Origin: Tetraselmis striata
Lineage: Eukaryota; Chlorophyta; Chlorodendrophyceae; Chlorodendrales; Chlorodendraceae
Direction of reading: 5' to 3'
DNA: 64,000 nucleotides
NCBI GenBank assembly: GCA_006384855.1
Contig: VCJN01001755.1
Span: 98,154-162,153, forward strand
The notes below the pieces were generated by a model. The model made no database searches. It saw only the letters and a program-made list of their open reading frames with translations, and had not been told where the DNA came from. A program made the translations under genes and the position numbers. This document shows, in pieces, positions 21,503 to 34,500 of the stretch; within the stretch, counting starts at the first letter, position 1; each line of letters starts with the position of its first letter.

Positions 21503-22619
21503 TTAGATCATTTCAAGTTGAGTCCGGTTTTGCCAGTCATGAGCGAACGGAGAGAGAGGTGGATTGACGGAGAAGGGGTAGCGCCAGGTCATGAAGGAGT
21601 CACCGGGAAGGCCACCGCTGCGGAGTCCTGTTGGACTTGGAAGTGGCGGAGGGGGGCGATGTGGCCAAAGAAGAACCATACATGCGCCAGGTGAAGGAAG
21701 AACGTTGGGGTCGATGTAGTCCAAAACGACGTCGGAGTTAGTGGCCCAGCCGCCTTGGTAGCGAATGTGGGACAATGGTACTCCGATGGCGTTGGCCGCA
21801 GACGCTGCTCCCTTGCGAAGGCTGTGTGAGGTCAAGGAAGTGCCGGCGGGAGGGGCAGCACCGACAAGACGGACGGCTGTAGACGGCCATTCCGACATTG
21901 TAGCGGCAGTCCAAGGTTTTGACTGCTCGCTCGGGGTGACCGCCCAGAAGTTTGTTTCAGCCAAGGCAACAGTAACCAGGGGAACATAATGTATCGTGTC
22001 GATGAAGTGGTGCATGAGACGTGCAACTCGGGGGTGCTCTGACACCGGAAGGAGAAGTACGCGCAGGTCGTCGGGTCCCCGTCGGCCAGCGCGGCCTTTC
22101 TCGCGGTACACCTGCAGGGTAATGTTGTAATCGTCGACATGCACATCCCGCACTCGGCAGGAGGCGCCAGTAAGCCCTCTGGCAAAGAACATGAAGTTGA
22201 CAACCGAGGCCACGAGGGCCCGGAAGTCGTGTTGGTACTATGGGGTGGGAGCAGACACAATCAGCTCGGCCTTTGTGACGAAGCGGTAAGCTATATCAGC
22301 AGGCAGAGGAACTCGCAAAGGGGCGGCTTCCAGACGGCGCTGCCGCAGCATCAGCCCACGCCTTGCCGAAGTGAGGTGTAGGCTGTCCTTGGCGATTGGG
22401 TCGAGGTTGTGCAGCTCGAAGAACCTGTTGATTGCAGTAGACAGGTAGGGTTGCAGTGACTTAGCTCCAATGTGACCTCGCTCACCAATCCAAGCAACGT
22501 ACCGGACGACAGTAGCAGTGGTCGCCTCCAGCGGGCTGATGTTCTCGGAGTCGTGGCAGAACTCCGTCCGCGAACTGAGACAGTCTGCTGCGGTGGTGGG
22601 AATCGGCGCCGGGGCTTAC
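21503..22619 (-). pseudogene. Tyrosine recombinase of a Crypton/DIRS-like mobile element, one internal stop
   Basis: Minus strand. The N-terminal part (22619-22260) looks like the helical core-binding domain (TATVVRYVAWIGERGHIGAK). A TAG at 22240-22238 interrupts the frame. The catalytic part (22213-21503) has FFARGLTG (first Arg region), TSHSLRKGAAS (HxxR), HIRYQGGW and VVLDYID (nucleophile Tyr). The R..HxxR..Y set defines tyrosine recombinases, and the spacing fits the eukaryotic Crypton/DIRS/Ngaro type. No adjacent reverse transcriptase is evident, so Crypton is slightly favoured. The tail beyond the Tyr is Pro-rich and probably not native. Confidence 0.75.
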
Positions 22620-23750
22620 ACGCCAGGCAATAAACCTATCGCACTGTGGGAGTTAACGCAGACGAATAAATCGCCGCACTATCACCAAAGCTGAACTGGC
22701 CGCCGCCATTTCGATGGCACATGAATCCGAGCTTCCGGAGCACAGTCATCCTCTCAGGTAGCGATGTCTCCCTTCACCTAATAGAACACGTGAAGTACCG
22801 GCCACTCACCTTACGACGCCACGCACAAAATATTGCTTGAACACATCGCACACCAACTCAGACACCGAGCGGGTGTTGGACTCTGAACCATCCTCCAGAA
22901 AGTCAAAGACCACATTGGGGTCGAAGGCGACAAATAAGCCGACACAGCTGCCGGCGGAGTAGCCAACGGCACAACCCCCGCCGACAGACATCACCGTCAC
23001 CATAGACGCGACTCCCGAGCCGGCCGATGACGTGTGGCTGACTCCATGCCAAGGAGCGCCGACCCCCCCCCCCCCCCCCCCCCGACCCCCCCCCCCCCAC
23101 ACACACACACACACACACTACAACCTGAAAATCGCCCTCCGGAAACACGCTAACGCCAATGTGGGCTGCGACGCCACCGACGAGACCCTGGACTCCCACC
23201 TCAGACCGAGCGCTCGCCACGGGTGCAATGCCGGACTGCCTCGTCACCCCCTTGGACATCACCATCTTGGGAAGAATCCACAAGCTGGAATTCATCGTTG
23301 GGAACACTGTCAAGCCGAATGAGACGCAAATGCCAGCCGTTATTCACGTGCGGGGAAATGCGGAGAACACCCTCGTAACGGCCACATGGCATGCAACTGC
23401 TGCCCTTCAATGGCCGGCCTAAAGACAGACCGACACAATAGCACGCTTAAACTCCTCCTCAACGCGTTGGAAGTCATGAACAGCGGTCGCTCGCACGTAC
23501 TATCGACAGACGCGGGAAACAATGAAACATGCGATTGACTTCTCCTCCTCCGCAACCCGAGACACCCGCCCTCATCTTCGACTTAACTGACGGAGTCCCG
23601 CGGGTCAACATGACCGTCCGCATGCATGGCGGACGCCCGCGAAGGGGGAGCCGAAGATGAGGGCCGCCGCCGCCCAAGGACCCATCCTGCTCCCCACGAC
23701 CATGCTACCCTCCCTCCCTACCTCCGCCCAAACCATGCAAGCCGGATATC
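22620..23750. other. No firm gene; C-tracts 23063-23098 and (CA)n 23099-23118
   Basis: Both strands have plausible-looking short frames. One is plus 23159-23422 (PLDITILGRIHKLEFIVGN); the other is minus 23410-23201. Since they overlap on opposite strands, at most one is real. No family is recognised. Confidence 0.35.
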
Positions 23751-24233
23751 TTGCGCATCATTGGATTCGACTGGGACCCGGCCACCGACACCATATCTTG
23801 CAGCAGTTATCGTCGAGCAATCCAAACAATCCAGATAATCATATTCAAATACTGCACTGATCTCAATCATGCCACCGTACACGCTCTCATCTACAAGAAA
23901 TACCAACTTCATGTGGACGTCCTTCGTCGGCAAGACTCGGCGTGTCGGATTGAGATCATCCCCATCACACTTAGCCGCAGCGTTGCCATGCACAAACTCA
24001 CGCTAGAAGCCATCCGGCGCCTCACGGTCATCCGCCCCAAGAAGCAACCTCCGGACAAACTCCCTCCGTCCCCCCCGACGCCGCTGCAATCCGCGTCTTT
24101 AGAAACCTCCAAAGACACTCAATCGGATTGCTACATACACTCCTCCGCCTATTCCGAGAATCTCCCAAACCTACTACCATGCATAAACCGCCCAGTACCT
24201 CTTACAACCCTACCTCACACACCCACAATTTAA
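23751..24233 (+). other. Unidentified ORF, possible mobile-element remnant
   Basis: An open frame of 160 codons, extending upstream in the same frame as PDILRIIGFDWDPATDTIS. The phrase is loosely reminiscent of the region after the reverse-transcriptase core in some retroelements, but I cannot confirm this. It lies between the two tyrosine-recombinase remnants and could belong to the same element. Confidence 0.25.
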
Positions 24234-24779
24234 AGCCACACTTCCGCAGATCACCGTACACAACACCCCCGCTACGGCGGGTGGGGGCGGGGGGGGGGGG
24301 GGGGGGGGGGGGCACATACCAAGCGGCATGAAGGATGAGGGGCGCGGGCGAACAGCAAGAAGCATGCCGGAAGCTGCATCCGTAATCCCTAGGATGCCCA
24401 CATCGGCTAGACAAACCAGATCCTAACATAAGCTCGATTTGGGCAGTGGGGAGCAGCAAGTCAGCACGTTGTAATTCAATTTAAATTTCAATTTGGCCGC
24501 CATCTCGCGGTACATCGCGTGGCAGAGACTGAGAGGCACGGCCATACATGGCACATAGCATGCAGCCCTACATATGTTGGCCATCAACCTTACGGCTTCT
24601 ACCGCGATCAGATGCTGGCGTGGTGCATGTGGCCTAGGGGCGACCTCATCGCCAAGATCAGAAAGTGCATGGCGGCATCGCAGGCGGAGAAGGACCCACC
24701 TGGGGGCCACACCTAGGCGCCAACTGAGCTGATGGTCAAAACATTGGACTTGACGAAGCGACTGCGCGAGGAGCGGGGC

Positions 24780-25365
24780 AGCTCGTGGGAGCCCAGTCAT
24801 CATCTTCGTATCGCGTTATTTTGCGAGGGGGCGTCGCTGTTCTCGGCATGTGTTATATTCGTGTTATATTCACGTGGCAAGGCGGGGGTGCAGTGCGCTA
24901 CGAGCGGTTTCATCGTAACGCCGGACAGCGCTCTCTTTTGATGTACCATCGTGCACGCCAGGGCCAGCGTGGCGTGGAGCGCGAGGGTAAGTAAGAGTGC
25001 CACATTCCGGCACAGACGCAGCCTCGGATATCGCGGCCCTGTTGCAATATTTTGATGATGCACGCGCCGGCTGCAGTGGCGGGCGCGGGTTGCCGCAGGC
25101 GACTCGGTGGGCGATCACCCACAGCGGGTCGACGGCTTAGTGGACATCAGCCACCGTCACCGCTTGGCTGCAGCTCTCGGCACAAGAGCATGAGGAGCAA
25201 CCGCCCGACAGCTTCATATGTGGACGTCGCACCCTCGTTGCGCAAGAGCGCCGCCATTGCAGCATACGTCATCGGCGTCGTCATGCAGAAGATCAAGCAC
25301 TTTGACGGCTGGGTTGTGCTGTCCAACGTCATGCTGGACTACATCGACCAGACAGCCTTGCCGTG
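24780..25365 (+). pseudogene. Second, more decayed tyrosine recombinase
   Basis: Plus strand. Pieces in one or two frames parallel the copy at 21503-22619: RGGVAVLGMCYIRVIF matches the ARG region, then APSLRKSAAIAAYVIG and VMLDYID match the HxxR and Tyr blocks. The catalytic His is replaced (PSLRK instead of HSLRK), and stops separate the blocks, so this copy cannot be active. A G-tract (24289-24312) lies just upstream. Confidence 0.6.
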
Positions 25366-25459
25366 CGCTGCTTCTTGCCAGTTTTTCGGGTGGTGCACCC
25401 CTGCTTGGTGGGGTCAACACCCCACGCGGGATGCATGCCCATGGGCGGCATGACGGCAA

Positions 25460-27695
25460 ATGCGGCCCTCCCTGTTTGAATGGTCGTATTGGTAATACAT
25501 AGGTTTGGATTATACCGGGCAAACACCGCTTCGTACTCCGCTAGCAACGCCGCGATCGATGTCTAGGCAACGCCGATGACAAGCGGCGCACGCGCCAGCC
25601 CCGGTATTAAATCACCGCGCCAAAAATGGTGGTTGCGGCGACAAAAGAAAGGCCAATGATAATTGATACCCCGTTTTAGGGCACAACCCTCCTCCAAATC
25701 CCCTCCCCCCTCCGTAAGTTTTCAAGCTGCTGGGTGATGTACTGTGTAAGTAAGGATTGTACGCACCACGTATACATGCATGGAAAACTAGTAACAATTG
25801 CATGTGGAATGTGCGGCAGAGCATGCTATTATTAGTTGTTGTGCATGCACAATGCAGCTGGCCGCAATTGCGCAAGAAGCATGAACCAGTGATTACAGTG
25901 GTCCATGGCTAGCCCGTGACCCTCCCAGCTTGCGTCTTCCATTCAAAGCTGTCACGGCTAGTTGTTGGCATCTGGATTATGCTCACTCATGGTTGCTGAA
26001 CCTCGCACACTCGTCGATGTCCATGACTGTGCGCCTTCGTTGCAGACCCAACGCTTTCAGTTTGTCCTTGCCCACGCTCATGTAGCTTCTGGCATGTATG
26101 GTACTACCATCTCATTGTTGTCAAAACATCTTTGGCACAAGGGGCAGCAGCGTCTTGAATGCGTATGATAGTTGCTGATCAATGCAGGCTCCAGCTGAGT
26201 CCTTTGATGTACATGCACACGTTGCACACATCACACTATCATGCAATCCACAGCATCGATCTCCGCGTTCCCATCGTGGGTCATGCGCCGCGTGTTGCCA
26301 GTGTTGTAGAACCCTTCCTCCATTGCATGGTCACAAGTGAGCTCGTTGTCACACCGAAAGGCGTTGTACATGCAGCGGTCTTCATCATATGGGGCTGCAT
26401 GCCACACACATACGTGGTTGATGCCATGGCATCATGCGGTGCCTAACTGACCAAAACCATGTAAATGGCATACGTAGGATAAACTTAGCATGTGGAGCAC
26501 CTAGAGGGAGACGGGATATGGGCACAACGCACGTCGTACTTGCATGCAGCCTCATGCAGCAAATAGCTCGGTTGGCTTTATGTTGACAAATAGCAGATGT
26601 GGCCCAGCATCCACTCCTCGCTACATGGATACAGTGGATACCTACCGCCCAACGGCTTGCCATCCAAGGTCGCACCCGCTTTCAAAGTGGTCTTTTCGTT
26701 GTTTGGCATCTTGCCGTTGCTGCGCCGCCATCGCCGAGCGCGGGCAGCGGCCGGGTGGGGTAAGCCGTGAAGTGAGCAAACTGCATGATGCGCGCCAAGG
26801 ATAGGCGACGCCGAGCTGGCGCCGCCAAACCGCTGCGGCACGCGCATTGTGCGACGGACAAGAGTTTGAGCCGGGAAGCAATGTTAAAGTATTGGCTACA
26901 CAATAATAGCTAGCTATACCCCTCCCCATCCGATCCGACCCAGATTTTAGCCATAAAACGGGGTATTGGTTCTCATATATTGCCAAATCGTATAAACGAC
27001 AAAGCGGTGCTTAGCCTTGCCATCGTACCCGCGTTGGAATTATGATCGCCATGGTGCACACTAGGGTCAGATAGATTGAAGTTGGGTTTTCAAAACTTTA
27101 GGCTGCGCTGCAAAATACATTCACTCAGCGGGGGTTCTGGACTGAAATTCAGCCTGAAGCACTTCAGGTTACGGGATACCGCCGCGCGAAGAACGACGAC
27201 GAAAGAAATCCGGACCTTGGAGCAGGTGGAAGTGGATGAGACAACTAACACCAACGCCATTTGTCATTAGCCGTCATCACGCCCCAAACTGGCCGCCCGC
27301 GCCGGCGCTGCCTGATTTTTCTCGTAGGCGCGACGGGGCGTAGACTAGGTGATATTTCGTCTGCGAGGGCGGACGACATGTGTGTTCAAATTTATGTTGT
27401 TGTATGTACCACTACCGGTTAGTACCAATGCTGGACTCTGAGCACGCGTGGCCCGGACTCTGAACCGGGCGTGCATCACTTATCCACCCCGTCTCGTGCG
27501 GGATGCTTTTTGAAGCGGGTTGTTGTTGCTGTCTTGATCTTTCAATTATCCTTACACTGCTTTAGCGGTGGATTTGTTACTAGCCTTTTCTTTTTGAGAG
27601 GAAGTCTGTAGTCTCCAAGGAAGTCGGTGGTCGTGGATCTTGCTTCGTACGACGATGAGTGGCGGGAATGAGCCCGTATGTAAGCGTATTCCTCC
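25460..27695. other. Gene-poor AT-rich region, nothing firm
   Basis: Scattered frames of 60-110 codons on both strands, none with splice partners or domains. A plus-strand phrase IIWGCMPHTYVVDA near 26385 faintly recalls a transposase WGC motif but has no support around it. Confidence 0.4.
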
Positions 27696-27816
27696 GTTGT
27701 GGCTGCGCATCTCGCACAGTCTCGAGACGGCCGCACAAAACACTACGGGAGCGGTAAGAAATTTCCATGTATGACCTTGACCTATCTAGCGTTGGGCCCT
27801 CCGAGGAGCCGCTTCG

Positions 27817-28218
27817 TTGCAAGTGGCGACGGGGCTGGACCACCGGCGGCGGGATGGGATGGGGATGGGAGCTTGTCGTTCATTCGGAGCCAACATGACA
27901 TCATGGCATGCTAGATGCTGCCGCTTATTGGATGACCAAATCGAGCGCCTTGCGGGGTGCAAGGATGTATATGAGTACTGTTTGCGAGGTAGTGCAGATC
28001 TTCGGCTTCGGCCGGCTGCATTGTGGATCGGGGTCACAACAATGATTCTACGACAAACTACGGCGGTGGTTTTCCCCCTTTACACGGAGAGGGAGCTTTA
28101 CTGCTGTTCGTCCAAGCTTCGAGGTATAACCAACACTATGACCTTGCACATCTTCGGAAGTCCCCCCTTGCAGTTGGTGATTCCTTCAAATACCGGAACG
28201 ACAAGGCTCCTTGAGTAA
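27817..28218 (+). other. Unidentified ORF
   Basis: A 133-codon frame of mixed composition with no ATG near its start. It ends in RLLE before a TGA. No domain recognised; it could be chance or an exon of an unknown gene. Confidence 0.2.
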
Positions 28219-29698
28219 TTTGCTTAGACAGCGTGGACTTGTTTTTGTAACAATTATACGAGTACGATATACTACGAGCTAGTACATGTACTATGTAACT
28301 AGGCATGTACTAGTACGATGTGTACCTGCGACTATCACGGGTATATATATGTATTGTACAATGCTGCCATGTGGTAAGCGTTGTGGCAACCTTGTAACCA
28401 ATATATTCGTATTGTCAAAACACTGAAGCCTCTCGTCTTTGCTCCACCATTGCACATCGCCTTATTTGTTTGTTTTCGTAGTCTCAAGCGGCGAGACTGT
28501 CGCAATTTCGTGATGCTTCTGGAACGATGACTCAGATATCACAGATAGCATCATTTAGACCGACTAGGAAAATCAACGAGGCTGATATGCTATCGTACAT
28601 CGGGTAGCAATTGTACACGTGTACATTGATTTAGGCTCAACTCGTCGACCCCGTCGAGCAGCACCCAGCAAACGTCCCAGTTTTTCATCGTAACTCAAAT
28701 CGCATACTGACAACCCACCAGTCTCGACCTGGTGTGGTTGCCAAACCTCTCTCGGCACCATGCTTGGCACCCGCGCAAGCGCAAGATGGGCCAACCGCAG
28801 CGTGCCTGCCGAAATCAGCGCCTATCCTGGGGTACTTATTGTGGGGCGCGCATAGGCGAGCTGTGGGCGTGAGCTCTATTTTACGAGTCGTTTGGGTCAT
28901 GGGGAAGGTACATGTGGCGGCACGGGGTCGGTGGTAGTGCGCATCTCGCGGCCGGCCCATGAGGGATCGTCAACTATACACGTGGACAGTTGCCCGTTGA
29001 TATTTTCTTGACGGTCAAATTACCCACTGGACACGGTCTGAGCAAGTCGCACAAGCTAAGTAAGGGTGGTTTGGTGGGCGAGTTTTGAGGTATGCATCAC
29101 ATTACAAGACCATCCGACTCGCATCCGTACGACAACCCCGGCAGCTGTGGAGGACGTGAAAATCTACAATCGTCATCTAGGCGCCATTGCGCCCAAGCAA
29201 CCACGACCCTAGTCAGCACACTTGCCTGAGTAGCTCCCTCTGGGCACTGCGCGCCGTGCGCCATATGGACTTGACAACAACAAGGGAGAGCATCGAACGC
29301 CACTTGGACATGCGTCCTAGTCTCGAGCAACATGGCGCCTTGTCGCTTGGGAAACTGCGCGAAATGGCGAGTAATGATGCAAGTGCCGCCGCCCCGCCGC
29401 CGTTTATCTCGCCGCCAACTTCTAACTAGCGACAGAAAATAATAATGGTGTTATAGCAGTCATATGCCAGGCTGGCTGGTCGAAGGGACGAAAACTTAGC
29501 AGCATGTGCGTAAATTCGAGGGCATTGTACACGTGTACATTTAACTGTACACCAGGACAATACCCATAGTTCGATAGCCATACTATCCCTCCAGTGCCTC
29601 AGTGCCCAGATGCGAGAATCGGCAATAATTTTTTGTTTGCGGCCCATCGTTGCCCGGTTTCACTCCCCCCCGGTGCACTCGCCCCCCCCCCCCCCCCC
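28219..29698. other. Intergenic, nothing firm
   Basis: Short frames only, for example plus 29187-29429. No RNA gene or repeat structure was identified. Confidence 0.4.
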
Positions 29699-30005
29699 CC
29701 CCGGGACAGGACTAGCACCAGTGAAACCCTTGCAGCATCTGTACGACGGCCGCCGTTTAGGCAACGATCCAGTTACGGAAAGCCCTGGCTGGGTAGGCGA
29801 CGCTCTGTTATAGCCAACAAGCAAATTGCCGAAGCATTCTGCAAGACTAATTGAAGGCCAGTGAGGGAATTTCCAACACTGTTGGATCACAGTCTAAAAC
29901 ACGGCCATGACAATACCCGGTACTGGCCACGAAAGATCCGCCCTACCCGTTTGGGCGTCGCGGCCCATTCGAGTAATGCGAGTTGGGGCAAGCCCCAACC
30001 CGCGG
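29699..30005 (-). repeat. Interspersed repeat, minus copy of an inverted pair
   Basis: Reverse complement of 14952-15245 with roughly nine matches in ten along most of its length. A C-tract (29682-29702) sits at its edge, where the plus copy ends in cccgggggcgg. Confidence 0.7.
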
Positions 30006-30211
30006 AGCAAAGCATTTCGGGAGTGCGATACATGTGCAACAAGAAAGGCAATGTGAGGGAGGGGCCGACGCCATAGCTGGCAAAATTTCGCATTCCCAGT
30101 AAAATCCAGGGCGCCGTGAAGGGAGCTAGGGACCCCGCCCTAGGGCAGTTAAGTCCTCATCATGCGTTGATGCAATAACCTGACTACTAATAAAATCCAT
30201 GAACTCCGGAA

Positions 30212-30654
30212 CTAACAACCCACAATTATGACGGTGATACCCCCACCGCGGGCGGGCACTCCACTGACCATCATATGTTCGATAGGCTCACATTCACCTC
30301 CGCCACATGTAGGGCATTGTTCAAGGAACTGCTCAGGCATGGCATGAATCCGGGCCAATCGGCGGGCAGTGGGAAATACTCGGGTGCGTATTTGTATCAC
30401 AATGTGCGGCCCGGCCACAGCCCCCGCGAGGACACCCACACCGTAGTGTGGCAACGGGTTTGAAGCATAAGACGCTTGGACATATATCTGGTTTTAGTGC
30501 GTGCTAACGATGCCGACGATTCGTAACGCGCCCACACCGATGCCTTAACTAGTTCAGGGGCGTCGCGCGCGGCAAGTGAACTCCACTCAAGTGGAAGGTG
30601 CGCCCCCTCAGCTAGTTCTACGTTCGCCTTAGCTAGTAGATCTAACCACCGCAC
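30212..30654 (-). pseudogene. Possible LINE C-terminal remnant with a zinc-knuckle-like end
   Basis: Two minus-strand frames, 30654-30397 and 30454-30212, together give a stretch that could be RNase H/C-terminal LINE sequence. It ends in LEQCPTCGGGECEPIEHMM, like the CPxC...H(x)H/C finger found after LINE reverse transcriptases. The frames overlap, so a frameshift separates them. Assignment is tentative. Confidence 0.35.
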
Positions 30655-30925
30655 AGACGATGCTTTGGCGTTATTTCATGAGGCATAGAATCTTGACTGG
30701 CTGTGTTGTAATTCACACCAGTGCCGATGACTTCGCGACGGGCCGACCGCCAGGCTTGGGACAGGTGTTTCCGATTCTGAAACGGGTTCTGCTTATAAAA
30801 TGTAGGATTTCTCCTTCCCAGTACTTTCCGTGCATTCTCTTGACGCTCTCCTTGTCACCAAAAAGATTCTGAACGACGAAAGTACGACGCTACGATGGAA
30901 TTTGGATTATGGTCGAATAAAAATG

Positions 30926-30997
30926 TGGCCGGGATGGGATTCGAACCCACAACCTTGAGGACTGGAATCTCACGCGCTACCATTGCGCCACCCAACC
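30926..30997 (-). tRNA. tRNA-Trp (anticodon CCA)
   Basis: The minus strand folds as a complete 72-nt cloverleaf. The acceptor stem GGTTGGG pairs with CCCGGCC (two G-U pairs), followed by discriminator A. The D arm is GCGC/GCGC with AATGGTA loop. The anticodon arm is TGAGA/CCTCA with loop TTCCAGT, giving CCA. The T arm is GTGGG/CCCAT with loop TTCGAAT. The lowest anticodon-stem pair next to the loop is an A-C mismatch. There is no intron and no encoded CCA tail, as is usual for nuclear tRNA genes. TTCGAAT and the D-arm sequence provide normal B and A boxes. Confidence 0.9.
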
Positions 30998-31594
30998 TTG
31001 ACTCGGATTTCGAATCAAGTTCACTGGCCATACGACCACATGTAAAATTTACAATAAATATAGTGTTTTAAAAGTCTTAATGCGAGGCACTTACCCGCCT
31101 CCCCCCGCGTCGCAATACTGATGTCATTGTGTACCTGTAAGGATTACCCTGGACAGGCCAGGGTATTGGCGGCGGGCCGTTGGGCCAGGGTTTCAGGCGC
31201 CAGCAGAAACGCAGCGACAGGTGCTTTGCGATGGAGCGCCCTCCCGCGGCGCTCGAAGCAGTGCTACCAGTGTTCGTGCTGCTCGCCCCCGCTGTCTCCG
31301 TAAGCGAGCCACGAGCCCTCATCGACACGAACGAGGTCGTCAGACACGGCGTCTCTGCTCACATCCTGTGAGACGTGTGGGTAAACTACGGTCAAAGCGC
31401 ACGGTCGATCGTCTAGGTCGCACCGTGGTCCGTTGCCGCCGATAGAGCAATCGCCGGTGAGGAGCAGCTCAGCTCCAGTTGCCACGCCACGCTGGGAAGT
31501 AACAGCGTCACGAGGGGCACCGAACTGATGGGGGCCTGTAGATAGCCTCCTTGGGTTGACAGGTGTACCCGAAGACGGCTGGCGGTCGAGCAAA
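30998..31594. other. Upstream region of the P5B ATPase gene
   Basis: No coding exon could be tied to the downstream gene with certainty. It probably contains the promoter and possibly a first exon. Two short plus frames (31121-31303, 31221-31445) are unrecognised. Confidence 0.35.
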
Positions 31595-34500
31595 ATGTCC
31601 GCGGCGGTGAGTCATTACCCGACTGGCCCGCCGCTCACGACAGCGCCGCTGATCACAACGCCGCTGCATCCCGCGCTCCTGGCCTTCTACGGTTTTTGGG
31701 TCCTGTGCGCGACCACGCTCGGATTTTTTGCTGCTCGACGGGCCACAAGCAAGGTCTCGTCGGCTCGAACGTCGAAATATGCGTCCGGCCAGGCTTGTCG
31801 AACCGGCGGGTTCGGAGGTCTCAAGGCGCCTCCCGATGATTCTTCGGGGAGTCGTAAACAGCCCGCCGAGTCTCCCACGGAAAGCCAGGCAGACGATATT
31901 CCCGCCGGCAGCGGTCACAGCAGCCCAACGTCGATGAAGTAAGCTGCCCCCTATCAGCAGTACATCCTCTCGGTGCTGGCCCTCTCCCAAGCATGAGCAT
32001 CCCCGCGGGCGCGCCCTGGGTCTGACACGTGGTGTCTTGCGATATGTTTGCGCTGCTACCACAGGAGCTCCTCCTCGATCCACGAAATCCGGCTGGACGT
32101 GCCTGTGGATGACGATACCTGTGGCCGCGTCTACTATCGCGACGATCCACTCGGAAGGTGCGATGTCGGCGCATGTGATTTGGTCTTGGCGAATGCTTGA
32201 TAGCCCTGGGCCCTGAATGTAAAAGGAAGCTTGCTGAGCAGTACAGACAATAACAGCCACTTCATCGCTCCCGTGTCCCATCCTGCAGCTTTGCCTTCGG
32301 CCTGTACGTCGTCTTCCTGGCGCACCTGTACGGAATTTTCCTGCTCCTATTGGTGGACAACTACTGGGGCTGCCAGTTCCGGCACATTGACAACATGTGC
32401 TTCATCGGCTCGTTCCCCGTCTTTGGCTCCTACCCCATCAACTCATACATCTTCTTCTGTGTCTGGCATGCCTGTGCTGCTGTTCTACGGTTACTCCCTT
32501 TGCAATAAGGCGCGAGCCCACGCGCTCGTTTTCCCACCTGCGCTGCGTCCATGACTATGGGCAGCCCTAACTCCGTGGAAATCACGTTGTCTGCATGCAC
32601 CATGCAGGCCACGCTACGCAACTGGTTCCGGCTCCCTTGCACACCAGACGTCGCCCAGCACGTATGGATCTGGACCCGTGTGGAAGAGGAGGTCCGCGTC
32701 GACGAGCGCCAGGTGTGTGCTGGGCACTGCAGATCAGCGGATTCTCCGCTGATTATCTGCCGCTCCTCCCAGCTACAACGCTGCTCGCTGACGGTTACCT
32801 GCCCTACTGTGTTGGGCGGTAGATGAGCCCACTTGTGAAGACCGTGAAGAGGATTAAGGCCAAGTTCGTTAAGGAGACTCCCGCATGCCACGAGGAGACA
32901 GTGGCTGTGTTCACGAGTCGTGCAGGCTCGAGGTGTGGCGAGCCCATGGTTGCTTTATTACCTAGGATATTGTAAGGATGGCATGGCGTTGTCACCTTAG
33001 ATGTTTGTGCCTTCACACCTGCCTTGCCCAAGGGAAATCTCCAGGCAGTACCATGAAGTATGCTAGACGCAGCATTGGTGGTAGTGCCAGTGGTGTGAGC
33101 TTGCTTTGACAGCATCTCAGTGCTTTCCCCCGATCCGGCAGGTGCTACGAGTTCCAGGGCTCCCGCTTTGTGCTCGCAGACGGAGAGTTCAAGCGCTCCA
33201 ATGTTGAGGTACCCCTGCCCAGCTTCTCGTCCTACAACGCGGACTACATGCTTTAGCGGGCTGCTATCTATCTGCAGCCGTGTGCCGTTGGATGTTTAAG
33301 TGATGCACTCATCCTTCTCCTGCAATGCCGCAGTCCGGCGCCACGCTGGCAGACCTCCACAAGGGCGTCATCGGCCTCCGTGAGGCGGAGGCGCGCACTC
33401 GTCTCGATCTGCTCGGCCCAAATGAGATCCCTTTCCGCGTGGAGCCCTTTGGCACGCTGATGGTATCCCCACACACCTCGGTTGCGCCGTTACCTGACTT
33501 GAAACTACACGACTTGGTGTCCGGATCTCAACACCGCTGACCCCTTGCTGCCGTGGGCAATGCAGCGCAAGGAGTTCTTCACCTACTTCTACGTCTACCA
33601 GCTCGTCATGTACATGATCTGGTTCTGGCACTCGTACCTAGTGACCGGGTCGCTGGTGTTCTCAGTTGTCATCCTATCTGGCATCATCAAGGTGGGGGGG
33701 GGGGGCGAGCCCACCGCCTGCCTGCACTATTTGCAGCCCACATGGATGCGGCCTGGCACCAACCGGTGCCTTTGGGCCATGGTGCAGGTGCTCATGGTGC
33801 GGAAGAACCAGGTGTCCCTGAAGAAGCTCACGAGCTACGTCACGCCCGTGGTCGTGCTGCGCGACGCCGAGTGGACCTGCGTGCAGAGCACAGACCTCGT
33901 GCCCGGCGATCTCATGCGGGTGCATGGCGAATGGGTGATGCCCTGCGACGCGGTCATCTTGCACGGCGCCGCTGTGTGCAATGAGAGCACCCTCACCGGT
34001 GGGCCCCCCGCCGATTGGCATGGACTTCTCCATTCAGCACATCACCTCGCCACCCAGCAAACGGGTAAAATTGTTAGTTTGAATCATCAAATAAACCGTC
34101 CATTTCAATTCAAATCGCGTATTTATTAAGTTTCTTATTGTCGTTCAGAACTCGACACTCAAGCAATCCTTTGTAATCAATTAGTTACCTCAAGTGGTTA
34201 CAGATATCGTTTACAAATCACCTATCATTCAATGTAATTACATAAGCTAGCAGCAGAAGGCGATATCGGAAATCACCAAAGAAAAGGGCAATCAGAAAGG
34301 TCCTCTACAGCGACTGCGGGGTGGAAGCAGCAACATGAGAAGACGTGCAGTGGGCACGAGCGCACGCATCAGACTTGGCCATCTGCACACCGGCAGAGAG
34401 AATGCCGCCCAGGGTACCATGCACGCAAGCCGAGACCTATCATTCAATTGAACTATCCGGTATTACAACATATCCTCATATTAATCAGATCCTTGCCACA

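Noticed and set aside
25962..26446. Possible transposase (IIWGCMPHTY phrase)
   Set aside because: Only one short phrase recalls the family; no catalytic acidic residues or neighbouring conserved blocks could be found in any frame.
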